From Marinisporobacter sp. (GTDB taxonomy: Bacteria > Bacillota > Clostridia > Peptostreptococcales > Thermotaleaceae): a DNA stretch of 64,000 bases. The position numbers and the translations under genes are program-made. The stretch spans positions 62,001 to 126,000 of the forward strand of contig JAOARV010000067.1 of assembly GCA_025210395.1 (NCBI GenBank), read 5' to 3'. The notes below the pieces were generated by a model that saw only the letters and a program-made list of their open reading frames with translations, did not search any database and was not told where the DNA came from. This document shows positions 54,896 through 63,921 of this stretch, piece by piece. Position 1 is the first letter of the stretch. Each line of letters opens with the position of its first letter.

Positions 54896-54912
54896 TAGCA
54901 AATACCATGCCA
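54896..54912 (-). promoter_or_regulatory. Sigma-54 (-24/-12) promoter of dctPQM
   Basis: On the minus strand TGGCATGGTATTTGCTA matches TGGCAYR-N4-TTGCW closely with correct spacing. Start of transcription is expected near 54887, about 40 bp before the dctP ATG. The adjacent gene encodes a sigma-54 activator, which strongly supports it. Confidence 0.85.
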
Positions 54913-54985
54913 TCTTTTATAAGTTTATTTATTACCTTTAACCTTAGTATAATGCTCGTTTTAAAATAATTGATATTTATATAAT

Positions 54986-55015
54986 AAAAAAAGCGTGAAC
55001 TATATTTCACGTTTT
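54986..55015 (-). terminator. Terminator of the sigma-54 activator gene
   Basis: CGTGAA and TTCACG pair with extensions, followed by TTTTTTT on the minus strand. Confidence 0.75.
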
Positions 55016-55034
55016 CTTATTTAACACTGAAATT

Positions 55035-56420
55035 TTATTCATGCTTTTTCAATTCTATATTATATTTGTTAATTTTATTCCATAATTGCCTTGTACTTAT
55101 CTCTAATTCGTTTGCTGCTCTTGTAACATTCCAATGATTATTTTTTAAAGCCTCTACTATAAACATCTTTTCAAAATCTGAACGAGCATCCTGTAATGTC
55201 TTTTTACAACCATTGTCTTTTGCCTGTTTCTCCTTCCCACAACCTATTGGCATTAATATTTCATTGACTGTAACAATACCATCTTTGCTTAATGCAATCA
55301 TTCTTTCTACTATATTCTTAAGTTCTCTGATGTTTCCGGGATAATCATATTGCAATAAAAAATTCATTACTTCATCCTCAACATGCTTTATTTTTTTCTT
55401 TTGATCTTTTTCAATCTTTTTAATAAAAAAATGAATAAGCCCTAGTAAGTCTTCTCTTCTTTCTCTTAATGGCGGTATATGTAATGTCAAAGTATTTATT
55501 CTGTAGAATAAATCCTCTCTAAATGTCCCTTCACTTATTTGCTTTGAAAGATCTTTATTTGTAGCTGAAATAAATCTTACATTTAAATCTATTGATTTAT
55601 TACTGCCAAGTCTCTCTATTCTTCTGCTTTCTATGGCTCTTAGTAGTTTCCCTTGTGTTGCAATTGGCAAATCTCCAATTTCATCTAAGAATAAAGTCCC
55701 CAGATTAGCTTGTTCAAACTTTCCCACTCTAGCATCAATCGCCCCTGTAAATGAGCCTTTTTCATGACCAAATAACTCAGATTCTATCACTCCCTCAGGA
55801 AAAACTTGACAATTAACAGGAACAAAAGGCTCTTGTCTTCTTTTACTTAATTGATGAATATAATTAGCAATAACTTCCTTCCCTACGCCAGATTCTCCCA
55901 GCAGTAAAATATTAATACCTGAATCAGCCGCTCTTTGACACATTTCCAAAAGCTTTGAGTATTCTTCATTTTCAGACTCAACAAATAGATCCGTTTCATT
56001 CTGCTTCTCAAGTAAAAAGGAACTTTTCCGCTCTAATCTATATATTTTAGCTAATCGATCAACTTTCATCACTAATTCTTGTATATCACTACTCTTAACA
56101 AAATAATCTATGGCACCATATTTCATCGAATCAACTGCACTCTCAATACTTCCAAAGGCTGTCATAACAATAATATCTAAATCATTATATTTTTCTTTTA
56201 TTCGCTTTATTAACTCAACGCCATCCATAACAGGCATTTTTAGATCAGTAAGTACAAGATCTACTATATTATTATCAATATATTCAAGTGCTTCCATTCC
56301 ATTGGAACAAGTTACAATATCATACCCAACATCTGAAAGGATCAAAGATAAAACTTTTTGATACTCTATTTCATCATCTACAATTAATATTTTGTATCCC
56401 TTTTTTTCAATCATTTCCAT
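55035..56420 (-). CDS. dctD: Sigma-54-dependent response regulator (DctD/NtrC type)
   Basis: 461 residues. Receiver domain with phospho-acceptor Asp in LVLTDLKMPVMDG; AAA+ domain with LLGESGVGKEVIA (Walker A), the sigma-54 contact loop GSFTGA (usually GAFTGA), and LFLDEIGDLP (Walker B); C-terminal Fis-type HTH WNVTRAANELEISTRQLW. It overlaps the kinase stop by one base. It should activate the dctP promoter when phosphorylated. Confidence 0.95.
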   Translation of the reverse strand: MEMIEKKGYKILIVDDEIEYQKVLSLILSDVGYDIVTCSNGMEALEYIDNNIVDLVLTDLKMPVMDGVELIKRIKEKYNDLDIIVMTAFGSIESAVDSMKYGAIDYFVKSSDIQELVMKVDRLAKIYRLERKSSFLLEKQNETDLFVESENEEYSKLLEMCQRAADSGINILLLGESGVGKEVIANYIHQLSKRRQEPFVPVNCQVFPEGVIESELFGHEKGSFTGAIDARVGKFEQANLGTLFLDEIGDLPIATQGKLLRAIESRRIERLGSNKSIDLNVRFISATNKDLSKQISEGTFREDLFYRINTLTLHIPPLRERREDLLGLIHFFIKKIEKDQKKKIKHVEDEVMNFLLQYDYPGNIRELKNIVERMIALSKDGIVTVNEILMPIGCGKEKQAKDNGCKKTLQDARSDFEKMFIVEALKNNHWNVTRAANELEISTRQLWNKINKYNIELKKHE

Positions 56421-58381
56421 TACTCCTTTATTGGTAGAACAATATCAAATTTTGTACCTTCTCCAAAATTACTTTCTACCCCTATTTTTCCATCATTATT
56501 GGATATTTCTGTACTGATAATATAAAGACCTAAACCTGTTCCATTTTCTTTGGTAGAATAAAAAGGATTAAATATATTTTCAAGCTTTTCCTTTTCAATC
56601 CCACAGCCATTATCTATAACTTCTATCCTTAAATATTCCTCTTCAATATTCATCCTTATGTAAATTTTCTTTTCTTCTCTCTCAACACCTTTAAAGGAAT
56701 CAATACTATTGTTTAATAGATTCAAGAGTAGCATTCTTAATACATCTTCATTAATAAAGACTTCCTTAGAAGACTTGCCTGTAATGCTAGTAATCATTTT
56801 GATTTCATTTTGTTCAATATTTTTTTCTTCTAATTCTAGTATCAAATTTAATAGATTTTCAATATTTACTGATTTATTTTCATCGTTTGAAAGCTTTGAA
56901 AATCTCAACAAATTTTCAATAAGCTTATTAATTCTTGCAACAGAGTCATTTATAACGACTATTGCATGATCACAAATTTCATTGATCCTATGTCTTTCAA
57001 TAATATAACTATAGCTTTTTATTAATCCTAATGGATTCCTTATCTCATGAGCAAGACCAGCTGATAGTTGCCCAACCGCTATCATCTTAGATTCCTGTCG
57101 AACCCTCTTTTCATTAAAATACTTTTCTGTATAGTCCTCAATGATCACCATGCTTTTATTCCTTGTAATTTTTTGACTCGTCACATAATAATAAGAATTT
57201 CCCACATTAAACAACTTATTCATATTCTCTTTATTCACAAAAGGCTCTAAAGCTTCGAACTCCTTATAATTAGCTCCTATTAAATCTTCTCTAGGAATAT
57301 TTGTTATACCCGTCACTGCATCGTTACATTCTACAATAATAGCATCCCTTTCTATAACCATAATACCATTTTTCATAGTATCAATAATAAGACGTAATTC
57401 TTCTTTACTTTCAGATAATTCCCTAGTCTTCGTATTCACTCTTTGAGTAATAAGATAATTCCAACTAGAAAAAATTGCTATAATAGATATGCCTGCAATG
57501 AATACTTGATAAGCTAACTCAACACGACTTAAGTCAATCACATCCGTATCAAAATTCCCAAGCCATTTATATTGCGTCTTTGCTACCAAATTCTTTTTCT
57601 TTAGCTGGATGATCCCTTTGTTTAATATATCAAGCAAATAGTCATTTTCTTTCTTTACAGCCAAGCACATCTCTTTCTCATACAAAGTAAGTTCTAAAGC
57701 TCTAAAGCCTGTACCTCTATTGGTTACATGAAGAAAGTGTGCAATTTCCATATCATCTCCCACAAATCCGTCTACTATATTATTCCTTATTAAAGCAAAA
57801 CACTGATAGATATTGTCTACTTCTAAGATTTTAACATTGATCTTATCTTCAAAATATTTATTTATACGTCCACCTTCATTGTCTCTCTCTAAGACCACAA
57901 AAGTCTTATCCTTTAGATGTTCAAGCTCTTTAATACTTGAGCTATTCTTTACAAATATTTTCCCCTTAACAACACACAAAGACTGACTTAAGCCAAACTC
58001 TTTTTTATTTTCATTTGTATTTTCCATAACCATAATATCCAATTCATCACTTTTCATTGCATCCCTTAGATAGTCCTGTGATCCTACTTTTAAATGAATA
58101 TTGTTACTTAATTCAATCCCTAACTGAGATAAATAATCCACCATGATCCCAGCATTATGATTATTAAATTTATTGATAAATGCCAAAGGTGGATCATTAT
58201 AAACACCTACAAGAAAATGCTTTTCTTGTAACAAATCCTTTTCCTCTTGGGTTAATGTAGTATTATATCTATAATAATCATACATTCCCATATTATATCT
58301 TAAATTTATATCTAACTTCCTCATCCCAATAATAGCAATAATTAGAAGTGTTATTAAAACTAGTATCTTTGTTTTTTTCAT
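56420..58381 (-). CDS. dctB: Sensor histidine kinase with SBP_bac_3-like sensor and PAS (DctB role)
   Basis: 653 residues. N-terminal membrane segment (about 5-22), an extracytoplasmic family 3 solute-binding-like domain (about 50-275, FLVGVYNDPPLAFIN), membrane segment about 293-310, PAS about 325-430, HisKA with LSAGLAHEIRNPLGLIKSY (phospho-acceptor His) and HATPase with NLLNNSIDSF, DNGCGIEKEKLENIF and NGTGLGLYI. It likely senses the TRAP substrate directly and phosphorylates the regulator below it. Confidence 0.93.
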   Translation of the reverse strand: MKKTKILVLITLLIIAIIGMRKLDINLRYNMGMYDYYRYNTTLTQEEKDLLQEKHFLVGVYNDPPLAFINKFNNHNAGIMVDYLSQLGIELSNNIHLKVGSQDYLRDAMKSDELDIMVMENTNENKKEFGLSQSLCVVKGKIFVKNSSSIKELEHLKDKTFVVLERDNEGGRINKYFEDKINVKILEVDNIYQCFALIRNNIVDGFVGDDMEIAHFLHVTNRGTGFRALELTLYEKEMCLAVKKENDYLLDILNKGIIQLKKKNLVAKTQYKWLGNFDTDVIDLSRVELAYQVFIAGISIIAIFSSWNYLITQRVNTKTRELSESKEELRLIIDTMKNGIMVIERDAIIVECNDAVTGITNIPREDLIGANYKEFEALEPFVNKENMNKLFNVGNSYYYVTSQKITRNKSMVIIEDYTEKYFNEKRVRQESKMIAVGQLSAGLAHEIRNPLGLIKSYSYIIERHRINEICDHAIVVINDSVARINKLIENLLRFSKLSNDENKSVNIENLLNLILELEEKNIEQNEIKMITSITGKSSKEVFINEDVLRMLLLNLLNNSIDSFKGVEREEKKIYIRMNIEEEYLRIEVIDNGCGIEKEKLENIFNPFYSTKENGTGLGLYIISTEISNNDGKIGVESNFGEGTKFDIVLPIKE

Positions 58382-58506
58382 AAATCCTCCATCCCCACCA
58401 TGATTTAGAAATAATATAAAAGTTATTTCTAGTCTTTATAAATTACATATTAAAATCCTCAACAATACATTTCTGTATTATCAAGGATTACTATTGCTTT
58501 ATCAAT

Positions 58507-58668
58507 TTATTTTAAAACTTCTCTTATTAGGTCAATATCTTCCATACTTAATCCAGTTAATTCATTTATAGTTTGATTATCCATTCCTTTTTTTATTGCA
58601 ATCTTAGCTGTTTCTATAGCTTTTTCTTTTTTTCCTTCATCCTTTAAACGCTTACCCAATTCAGTCAA
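58507..58668 (-). CDS. Short remnant of an Rpn/PD-(D/E)XK transposase-family C-terminus
   Basis: 53 residues, TTG start behind GGGAGGAATTAAAG. The pattern LKDEGKKEKAIETAKIAIKK then LTGLSMEDIDLIR resembles the C-terminal helices of Rpn-type recombination-promoting nucleases. The nuclease domain is absent, so it is probably a leftover piece, though a working start keeps the frame open. Confidence 0.55.
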   Translation of the reverse strand: MTELGKRLKDEGKKEKAIETAKIAIKKGMDNQTINELTGLSMEDIDLIREVLK

Positions 58669-58834
58669 CTTTAATTCCTCCCTATATAATCTCCTTGATA
58701 TACAATAGTATACTTTAATTATATCGTAATAGTTTAGCTAATTAAATACCAACATACAATGTAACACCTAAATTTTTAATTGGTTTTATTTAGATCATAT
58801 CAACTCGTTTTTTGTAAAAGGTTTATATCCCTAT

Positions 58835-58877
58835 AAAAAAAGAGCTATGCTTACAATCTTAAGCACAACTCTTTTTT
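58835..58877 (-). terminator. Terminator of ssrA
   Basis: On the minus strand GAGTTGTGCTTA pairs with TAAGCATAGCTC (wobbles included), followed by TTTTTTT, 8 nt after the CCA end of tmRNA. Confidence 0.8.
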
Positions 58878-58884
58878 CTTTTAT

Positions 58885-59515
58885 TGGTGGAGGCGAGGGG
58901 ACACATACTCCATTATTTTCTAATGGTGCTGACTATATCTTAGAGTTAAATAATTATAATTGATCTACTTAACCCCTCTGGCGTATTATAGAAGCTTTAG
59001 TATAGTTGTTAACTTCTATCCTAGTACATCCTATTAGGATGCCTATAAGTCGATACAGAGCTGTTGGATTACTCCACATACTCCTCGGCATTGCCGTCGT
59101 CTTCACGTTACGGTTTCACCGATCAAGCCAGATTTTCACTTGTAACTCACGCTACAAGGCGACTCTTTTTGAATCGAACCCCTGTCCGAAAGCCCTTTAC
59201 CAACAGCTTCTCCGAGTGCAGTCATTGTTTTAGATTCTCGTCGTCACAAGCGCCCAATGACAGGCTTTTGATCAGACCAGTCCCAATTCGTCTACTTTTG
59301 GGTCGAGACATCCCCAAAGTAGTTCCCCACCTTAATGACGTTCTAGTCTAAACCGTGGGAAGTTTAGGTAGAACGAGCAGCGTTTATTAGGCTGCTAAAG
59401 CGTAATTATCATTTGCGTTTATATTTAGTTCCCCAGTTTTTTAAGGCGGACCCCAAGGAAAAACCTCCACTCGCTACTATTGACTCCAAACCCCCGTCGA
59501 AACCTGTACGCCCCC
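58885..59515 (-). ncRNA. ssrA: tmRNA gene interrupted by a group I intron
   Basis: Exon 1 is 59515-59173 (343 nt), the intron 59172-58902, and exon 2 58901-58885 (17 nt, ending CCA). The 5' end GGGGGCG pairs with CGCCTCC at the 3' end as the acceptor stem. The tag frame starts at GCA (59416) and encodes ANDNYALAA then TAA (59389-59387), giving a typical clostridial degradation tag. The T-arm GGGGTTCGAT|TCCCC is completed only after splicing. The spliced RNA would be 360 nt. It lies 14 nt after smpB, so the two may be cotranscribed or processed. Confidence 0.93.
58902..59172 (-). mobile_element. Group I intron in the tmRNA T-loop
   Basis: 271 nt, no internal protein gene. P1 pairs CGATTC with GAGTCG (59165-59160), placing a U.G wobble at the 5' splice site after CGAU. 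P4 is TCGG (59122-59119) with CCGA (59088-59085), and P5 is CCGT (59113-59110) with ACGG (59097-59094), with A-rich joining strands. P7 pairs GACT[T]ATA (59051-59044) with the S element AAGATATAGTC (58941-58931), which is exact group I consensus. P8 is 59041-59027, P9 is CCATTA/TAATGG (58926-58910), and the intron ends in G (58902). Confidence 0.9.
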
Positions 59516-59529
59516 ATGTATATAAAAGT

Positions 59530-59997
59530 CTAATAAGACTTTTGTCGCTGACGCATTTCTTTTTGTATACGGCGATTTGCTTCTTTTTTAGCCATATCGT
59601 TACGCTTATCGTAGTTCTTTTTACCCTGTGCTACGCCAAGCTGAAGCTTTACTAAGCCTCTACTATTGATATAGACCTTAAGTGGTATGAGTGCTAATCC
59701 TTTTTGTGTTGTATATCCTATTAATTTATTGATTTCTTTTTTATGAAGCAAAAGCTTTCTTGTTCTTACAGGATCAACATTAAATATATTTCCTTTTTCA
59801 TAGGCACTAATATGCATTTTATAGATAAATACTTCACCATTTTCTACTCTTGCATAACTATCTTTTAAGTTGATTCTACCCATTCGGATGGATTTTACTT
59901 CTGTACCCTTTAGAGCTATCCCCGCTTCATAGGTTTCTTCAATAAAATAATCATGTCTTGCTTTTTTATTATTGGCAACTACTTTTCCTTGTCCCAT
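59530..59997 (-). CDS. smpB: SsrA-binding protein
   Basis: About 155 residues from [20 protein letters not shown], the usual start with AGGTG ahead; the longer frame has no family match. [40 protein letters not shown] and the basic C-terminal tail ([19 protein letters not shown]) are diagnostic. It delivers tmRNA to stalled ribosomes. ssrA follows directly. Confidence 0.97.
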   Translation of the reverse strand: MGQGKVVANNKKARHDYFIEETYEAGIALKGTEVKSIRMGRINLKDSYARVENGEVFIYKMHISAYEKGNIFNVDPVRTRKLLLHKKEINKLIGYTTQKGLALIPLKVYINSRGLVKLQLGVAQGKKNYDKRNDMAKKEANRRIQKEMRQRQKSY

Positions 59998-60094
59998 ACA
60001 AACACCTACTTTAAAAGAATCTATATTCATACCAGGTATATATCGTAACATAAAAGTAATTATATGTCAAGAATACGGTTTTTCCATTTATTGT

Positions 60095-60913
60095 CTATAG
60101 AATAAATTTCTCCAATGCCTTTGCTACACCATCTTCATCATTAGTAGCGGTCACATAATCAGCTTGCTTCTTTACAATCTCTTCTGCATTTCCCATGGCT
60201 ACACCCATTCCTGCATAGGTAAGCATACTAATATCATTTTCATTATCTCCAAATGTCATAACTTCTTCTTGTTCGACTCCTAAAATACTCGCTAATTGAT
60301 CAATAGCCTTTCCCTTTGAAACACCTTTATTCATGATTTCAAGATTATTATGCCATGATTTACTTACTTCTATGGTTTCAATTTCTTTTAATTCTTCTTT
60401 TATGCAATCTAATGCTTCATAATCGTCATTGATCACATTAAACTTATAAATATTTTCATCACTATTTTTAATTTGTTCATAACTATCTTTTATTACATTA
60501 ATCTGTATACGTTCTTCTTCTTTTAGCGTTTTATTCCATTCTGAATATTTCAAAGAGCTATGGGCTAATTTTTCTGTATAAAAAGTATCTAAACTATAAT
60601 AATGAAAATATGTATGATGTTTTCTTAATACCTCAATTACTTTTAAACAATCTTCTTTTTGGATATGACTTTCATATAATATGTGATCATCTTCTAAGTT
60701 TCTAATAACTGCTCCATTACATGCAATAATCGGCGTTACCATATCTAAATGGTTTGCATATACTCTTGCGGATGTATAGATTCTTCCTGTTGCTATAGCC
60801 ACATGTACATCATTTTTTAATAATGCTTTAAAAGCTTCTTTATTCTTTTCTGATACTTGATTATTACTGTTTAACAAGGTTCCATCCATATCACTTACTA
60901 CTAATTTATACAT
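60095..60913 (-). CDS. Cof-type HAD phosphatase
   Basis: 272 residues. Motif I is VSDMDGTLLNS (nucleophile Asp), motif II IATGRIYTS, a Lys in NKGVSKGKAI and motif III VMTFGDNENDISML. The C2B cap between residues about 85-190 marks the Cof/YkrA group, which dephosphorylates sugar phosphates or cofactors. It lies between rnr and smpB. Confidence 0.92.
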   Translation of the reverse strand: MYKLVVSDMDGTLLNSNNQVSEKNKEAFKALLKNDVHVAIATGRIYTSARVYANHLDMVTPIIACNGAVIRNLEDDHILYESHIQKEDCLKVIEVLRKHHTYFHYYSLDTFYTEKLAHSSLKYSEWNKTLKEEERIQINVIKDSYEQIKNSDENIYKFNVINDDYEALDCIKEELKEIETIEVSKSWHNNLEIMNKGVSKGKAIDQLASILGVEQEEVMTFGDNENDISMLTYAGMGVAMGNAEEIVKKQADYVTATNDEDGVAKALEKFIL

Positions 60914-60952
60914 GATTTATTCTCTCCTCTTTCATTTTACTTCTTTAAAAAA

Positions 60953-60974
60953 GAAGATACATAAAAGTATCTTC
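60953..60974 (-). terminator. Terminator after rnr
   Basis: GAAGATAC and GTATCTTC pair around ATAAAA, followed by TTTTTTA on the minus strand, 10 bp past the rnr stop. Confidence 0.7.
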
Positions 60975-60984
60975 CACTATTTTA

Positions 60985-63102
60985 CTACTGCATCAACATA
61001 AAATCAATTTCCTTTTGAGCTGTATCTGCTTTAATCACTTTTACTCTTACTTCATCACCAATTCTATAGGTTTTCTTTGTTCTCTCTCCTGTAAAAGAAT
61101 AATTGTCTCCATCATAGATATAATAGTCATCTACTAAGGAACTAATCCTTACTAATCCTTCTATGGTATTTTCAAGTTCTATAAACATTCCAAAGGATAT
61201 AACACTGCTAATGATGCCTTCAAATTCCTCTCCTATGTGATGGCTCATATATTCAGTCTTTTTCAAATCATCTGTTTCTCTTTCTGCTTCAACAGCAATT
61301 CTTTCTCTATCTGATGACTGGTCTGCTGCATTTGCAACAATAGTTTTTAATTTTTTTATTCTTTTCCCTGTTAATTTTCCTGATAAAGATTCCTTTATAA
61401 TGCGATGAATCTGTAAATCAGGATATCTTCTTATTGGAGAAGTAAAATGACAATAATTATCTGCTGCCAGTCCAAAGTGCCCTGCATTTTCTGGTGCATA
61501 TCTTGCTTTTTTCAAAGATCTTAACATGATGGTATTAATAATTCTTTCTTCTTTTCTTCCTTCTACCTTCTTCAGTAAATCTTGAAGGGCTCTTGGATGG
61601 ATATCATTATTTACTCCTTTTAAGTGGTATCCAAAATTATGGATGAATTTATTGAAACTTTCTATTTTCTCTATATCTGGATCTTCATGAATACGATAGA
61701 CAAATGGTAAATCTGCCCAGTGGAAATGTTCTGCTACGGTTTCATTGCAAATAAGCATGAATTCTTCTATAATTCTATTAGCAATTCTTCTTTCTGCCTT
61801 TCTTATTTCCACAGGAACTCCCCGTTCATCTAGTATGATCTTTGATTCATCAAAATCGAAATCGATACTTCCTCTATCGTCTCTTCGTTTTCTAAGAATT
61901 TTTGCTAACTCTTCCATTCGTTTGAAATCATCTAATAAATATTCATATCTACTTTTAAGCTTTTCATCATCCTTTTCTAGAATGTCTGATACATCAGAAT
62001 AAGTCATTCTTTCACAAGTTTTAATGACACTTTCATAGATTTCGTGGTTTACGACCTTGCCTTTTTTATTGATTTCCATATTCACAGATAATGTTAATCG
62101 ATTTACCTTTGGATTTAAACTACACACTCCATTAGATAGTTTTTTAGGAAGCATTGGAATAACACGATCTACTAAATATACACTTGTAGCACGCTTTAAA
62201 GCTTCTTTGTCTAGTTTACTATGCTCTTTTACATAATGGGTAACATCTGCTATATGTACACTCAAAAGATAATTTCCATTTTCTAGTATCTCTACACATA
62301 CGGCATCATCCAGATCCTTTGCATCAATCCCATCAATGGTTACAATTTTTTTATCTCTTAAGTCACGTCTTCTGCTAATTTCTTCACTTAGAACTTCTTC
62401 TGGAATAGTAGCAGCTTCTCCTTCTACTTTTTTAGGGAATGTTTCAGGTAATTTATATTTTTTGATAATAGATATAATATCTGTCCCTACATCATCTTTA
62501 TGTCCTAAAACCTCTATAACTTTTCCTTCTGGATTTCTTCTAGGTTGTGGCCACTTTGTAATACGAGCAATAACCTTATAGCCATCCTTTGCGCCATTCA
62601 CTTCACTTTTTGGAATATATATATCCATTTTGATTCTAGGGTCATCTGGAACAACAAATCCAAAATTTTTACTACTTTCAAAGGTTCCTACGATTTCTGT
62701 ATTGGCACGCTCTAAAATACGAATAATTTCTCCTTCTGCTCGTTTGCTTTCTCCACTTTTTTTAGTAATTCTACCTATCACCCGATCACTATGCATTGCA
62801 CCATTCATGTCAGTAGCTGCAATAAAAACATCTGAATAGCCTTCCACTTCAGATAAAATAAAACCAAACCCTTTTTGATGCTGCTGTAATTTTCCTACTA
62901 TTAAATTCATTCGCTCAGGACAAGCATATCTACGTTTTTTTGTTTTAATAACTTGACCTAGCTTTTCCATTTCATCTAATATAGCATAAAAAGATCCCAT
63001 CTCTTGTGGTTCGATTTTAAATACATTGGCAAGTTCTACATCTAACATAGGGCTATATGCATTTTCTCTCATAAATTCAAGTATTTCCTCTTTAATCGCC
63101 AA
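60985..63102 (-). CDS. rnr: Ribonuclease R
   Basis: About 705 residues. Start at TTG (GGAGG 7 nt before), giving MAIKEEILEFMRENAYSP; the upstream ATG is rejected. Order: HTH region, OB-fold cold-shock domains (QQHQKGFGFILSE; SSKNFGFVVPDDPR), the RNB catalytic domain (VTIDGIDAKDLDDAVCVE with the metal Asp residues; HFTSPIRRYPDLQIHRI) and a C-terminal S1 domain (FEGIISSVISFGMFIELEN). It degrades structured RNA and works with tmRNA/SmpB in decay of non-stop messages. Confidence 0.96.
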   Translation of the reverse strand: MAIKEEILEFMRENAYSPMLDVELANVFKIEPQEMGSFYAILDEMEKLGQVIKTKKRRYACPERMNLIVGKLQQHQKGFGFILSEVEGYSDVFIAATDMNGAMHSDRVIGRITKKSGESKRAEGEIIRILERANTEIVGTFESSKNFGFVVPDDPRIKMDIYIPKSEVNGAKDGYKVIARITKWPQPRRNPEGKVIEVLGHKDDVGTDIISIIKKYKLPETFPKKVEGEAATIPEEVLSEEISRRRDLRDKKIVTIDGIDAKDLDDAVCVEILENGNYLLSVHIADVTHYVKEHSKLDKEALKRATSVYLVDRVIPMLPKKLSNGVCSLNPKVNRLTLSVNMEINKKGKVVNHEIYESVIKTCERMTYSDVSDILEKDDEKLKSRYEYLLDDFKRMEELAKILRKRRDDRGSIDFDFDESKIILDERGVPVEIRKAERRIANRIIEEFMLICNETVAEHFHWADLPFVYRIHEDPDIEKIESFNKFIHNFGYHLKGVNNDIHPRALQDLLKKVEGRKEERIINTIMLRSLKKARYAPENAGHFGLAADNYCHFTSPIRRYPDLQIHRIIKESLSGKLTGKRIKKLKTIVANAADQSSDRERIAVEAERETDDLKKTEYMSHHIGEEFEGIISSVISFGMFIELENTIEGLVRISSLVDDYYIYDGDNYSFTGERTKKTYRIGDEVRVKVIKADTAQKEIDFMLMQ

Positions 63103-63200
63103 TATGATTCCTCCAATCATTATAATCACTATTTTATTACCTTTATTTTACCCATCCTATCCATTTTTAAAACCATCACATTTTCTGATAACTATAAAAA

Positions 63201-63518
63201 TTAGCTATTATATATAAAATAGATTGAACATAGAATAGAGAGGGTATTCAATACATATATAATAGGTATCCCTATATAAAAGGTTTTATGTTGTGTTTTA
63301 TGTCTAAACATGGTCATGCCCATCATTACCCCTGCTGCTCCACCAAGTACTCCTGTAATAAAAAAAGTTCTTTCTCTTATTCTCCATCTTTCTTTTTTCG
63401 CCTTATATTTATCCACGCCAGTTATAATGAATCCATATAAATTGACTAACAATAAGTAAAGTAAACCATAAAATTCTTTTGTTTTTAATAAGGTTTGAAC
63501 AGTCATTTGTATTTTCAT
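63201..63518 (-). CDS. DUF1294 small membrane protein
   Basis: 105 residues with three membrane segments. VDKYKAKKERWRIRE followed by GGAAGVMMGMTMFRHKTQHKTF is the DUF1294 signature. Function is not established. Confidence 0.88.
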   Translation of the reverse strand: MKIQMTVQTLLKTKEFYGLLYLLLVNLYGFIITGVDKYKAKKERWRIRERTFFITGVLGGAAGVMMGMTMFRHKTQHKTFYIGIPIIYVLNTLSILCSIYFIYNS

Positions 63519-63541
63519 TTTTTTCCTCCATATAAAAGAAA

Positions 63542-63569
63542 TACCATCTGTATTATATCACAGATGGTA
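63542..63569 (-). terminator. Terminator after the YkuS-like gene
   Basis: TACCATCTG (63542-63550) and CAGATGGTA (63561-63569) pair; on the minus strand TTTCTTTTAT follows. Confidence 0.65.
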
Positions 63570-63576
63570 ACTTTTT

Positions 63577-63828
63577 TTAAATTTCTTTAATTTTTCTAAC
63601 GATTTGATCAATATTATTCTTTGCTGCATTGATTTTGACAACTTGACTTTTGTGAGTAACATTTTCAAATCTCTCTTCATTAAATAGATCACTCTCATCA
63701 TCATAATAAACCATAGCATCTATATGTTCATCTGAATCCAGTAAATCTGTAACCTTTATGCCTTGGCGAATCAATTCTTCTGCTATTTCATTTAATTCAC
63801 CCTGTACACCTACTATTTTTCTTTTCAA
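63577..63828 (-). CDS. YkuS-like small protein (UPF0180)
   Basis: About 83 residues. TTG start chosen because GGAGGTG ends 6 nt before it; an earlier in-frame GTG is part of that site. KIVGVQGELNEIAEELIRQG and the later INAAKNNIDQIVRKIKE match the short Rossmann-like YkuS proteins. Function unknown. Confidence 0.7.
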   Translation of the reverse strand: MKRKIVGVQGELNEIAEELIRQGIKVTDLLDSDEHIDAMVYYDDESDLFNEERFENVTHKSQVVKINAAKNNIDQIVRKIKEI

Positions 63829-63878
63829 AAAAATCACCTCCAGAATTTAGTTTTATTCTAGAGGTCATCTTTTATACA

Positions 63879-63914
63879 AAAAAGTTCTATCTTGAATTCA
63901 AGATAGAACTTTTT
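63879..63914. terminator. Terminator downstream of the pyrophosphatase gene
   Basis: A perfect 36-bp palindrome (AAAAAGTTCTATCTTGAA and its complement) 8 bp past the next stop codon, T-rich on either side. Confidence 0.85.
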
Positions 63915-63921
63915 AATCATC

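Noticed and set aside
58507..58668. Complete toxin-antitoxin style small gene
   Set aside because: The helices look like the tail of an Rpn-type nuclease and no partner gene is present.
59161..59220. A tRNA-like T-arm (GGGGTTCGATTC on the minus strand) suggesting a tRNA gene
   Set aside because: It is the T-arm of tmRNA exon 1; its 3' partner lies beyond the intron and no anticodon or D arm exists.
59006..59351. Two plus-strand open frames of 75 and 95 codons, one with many charged residues
   Set aside because: They lie antisense to the tmRNA exon 1 and its intron; the RNA evidence explains the sequence, and neither frame has a ribosome binding site.
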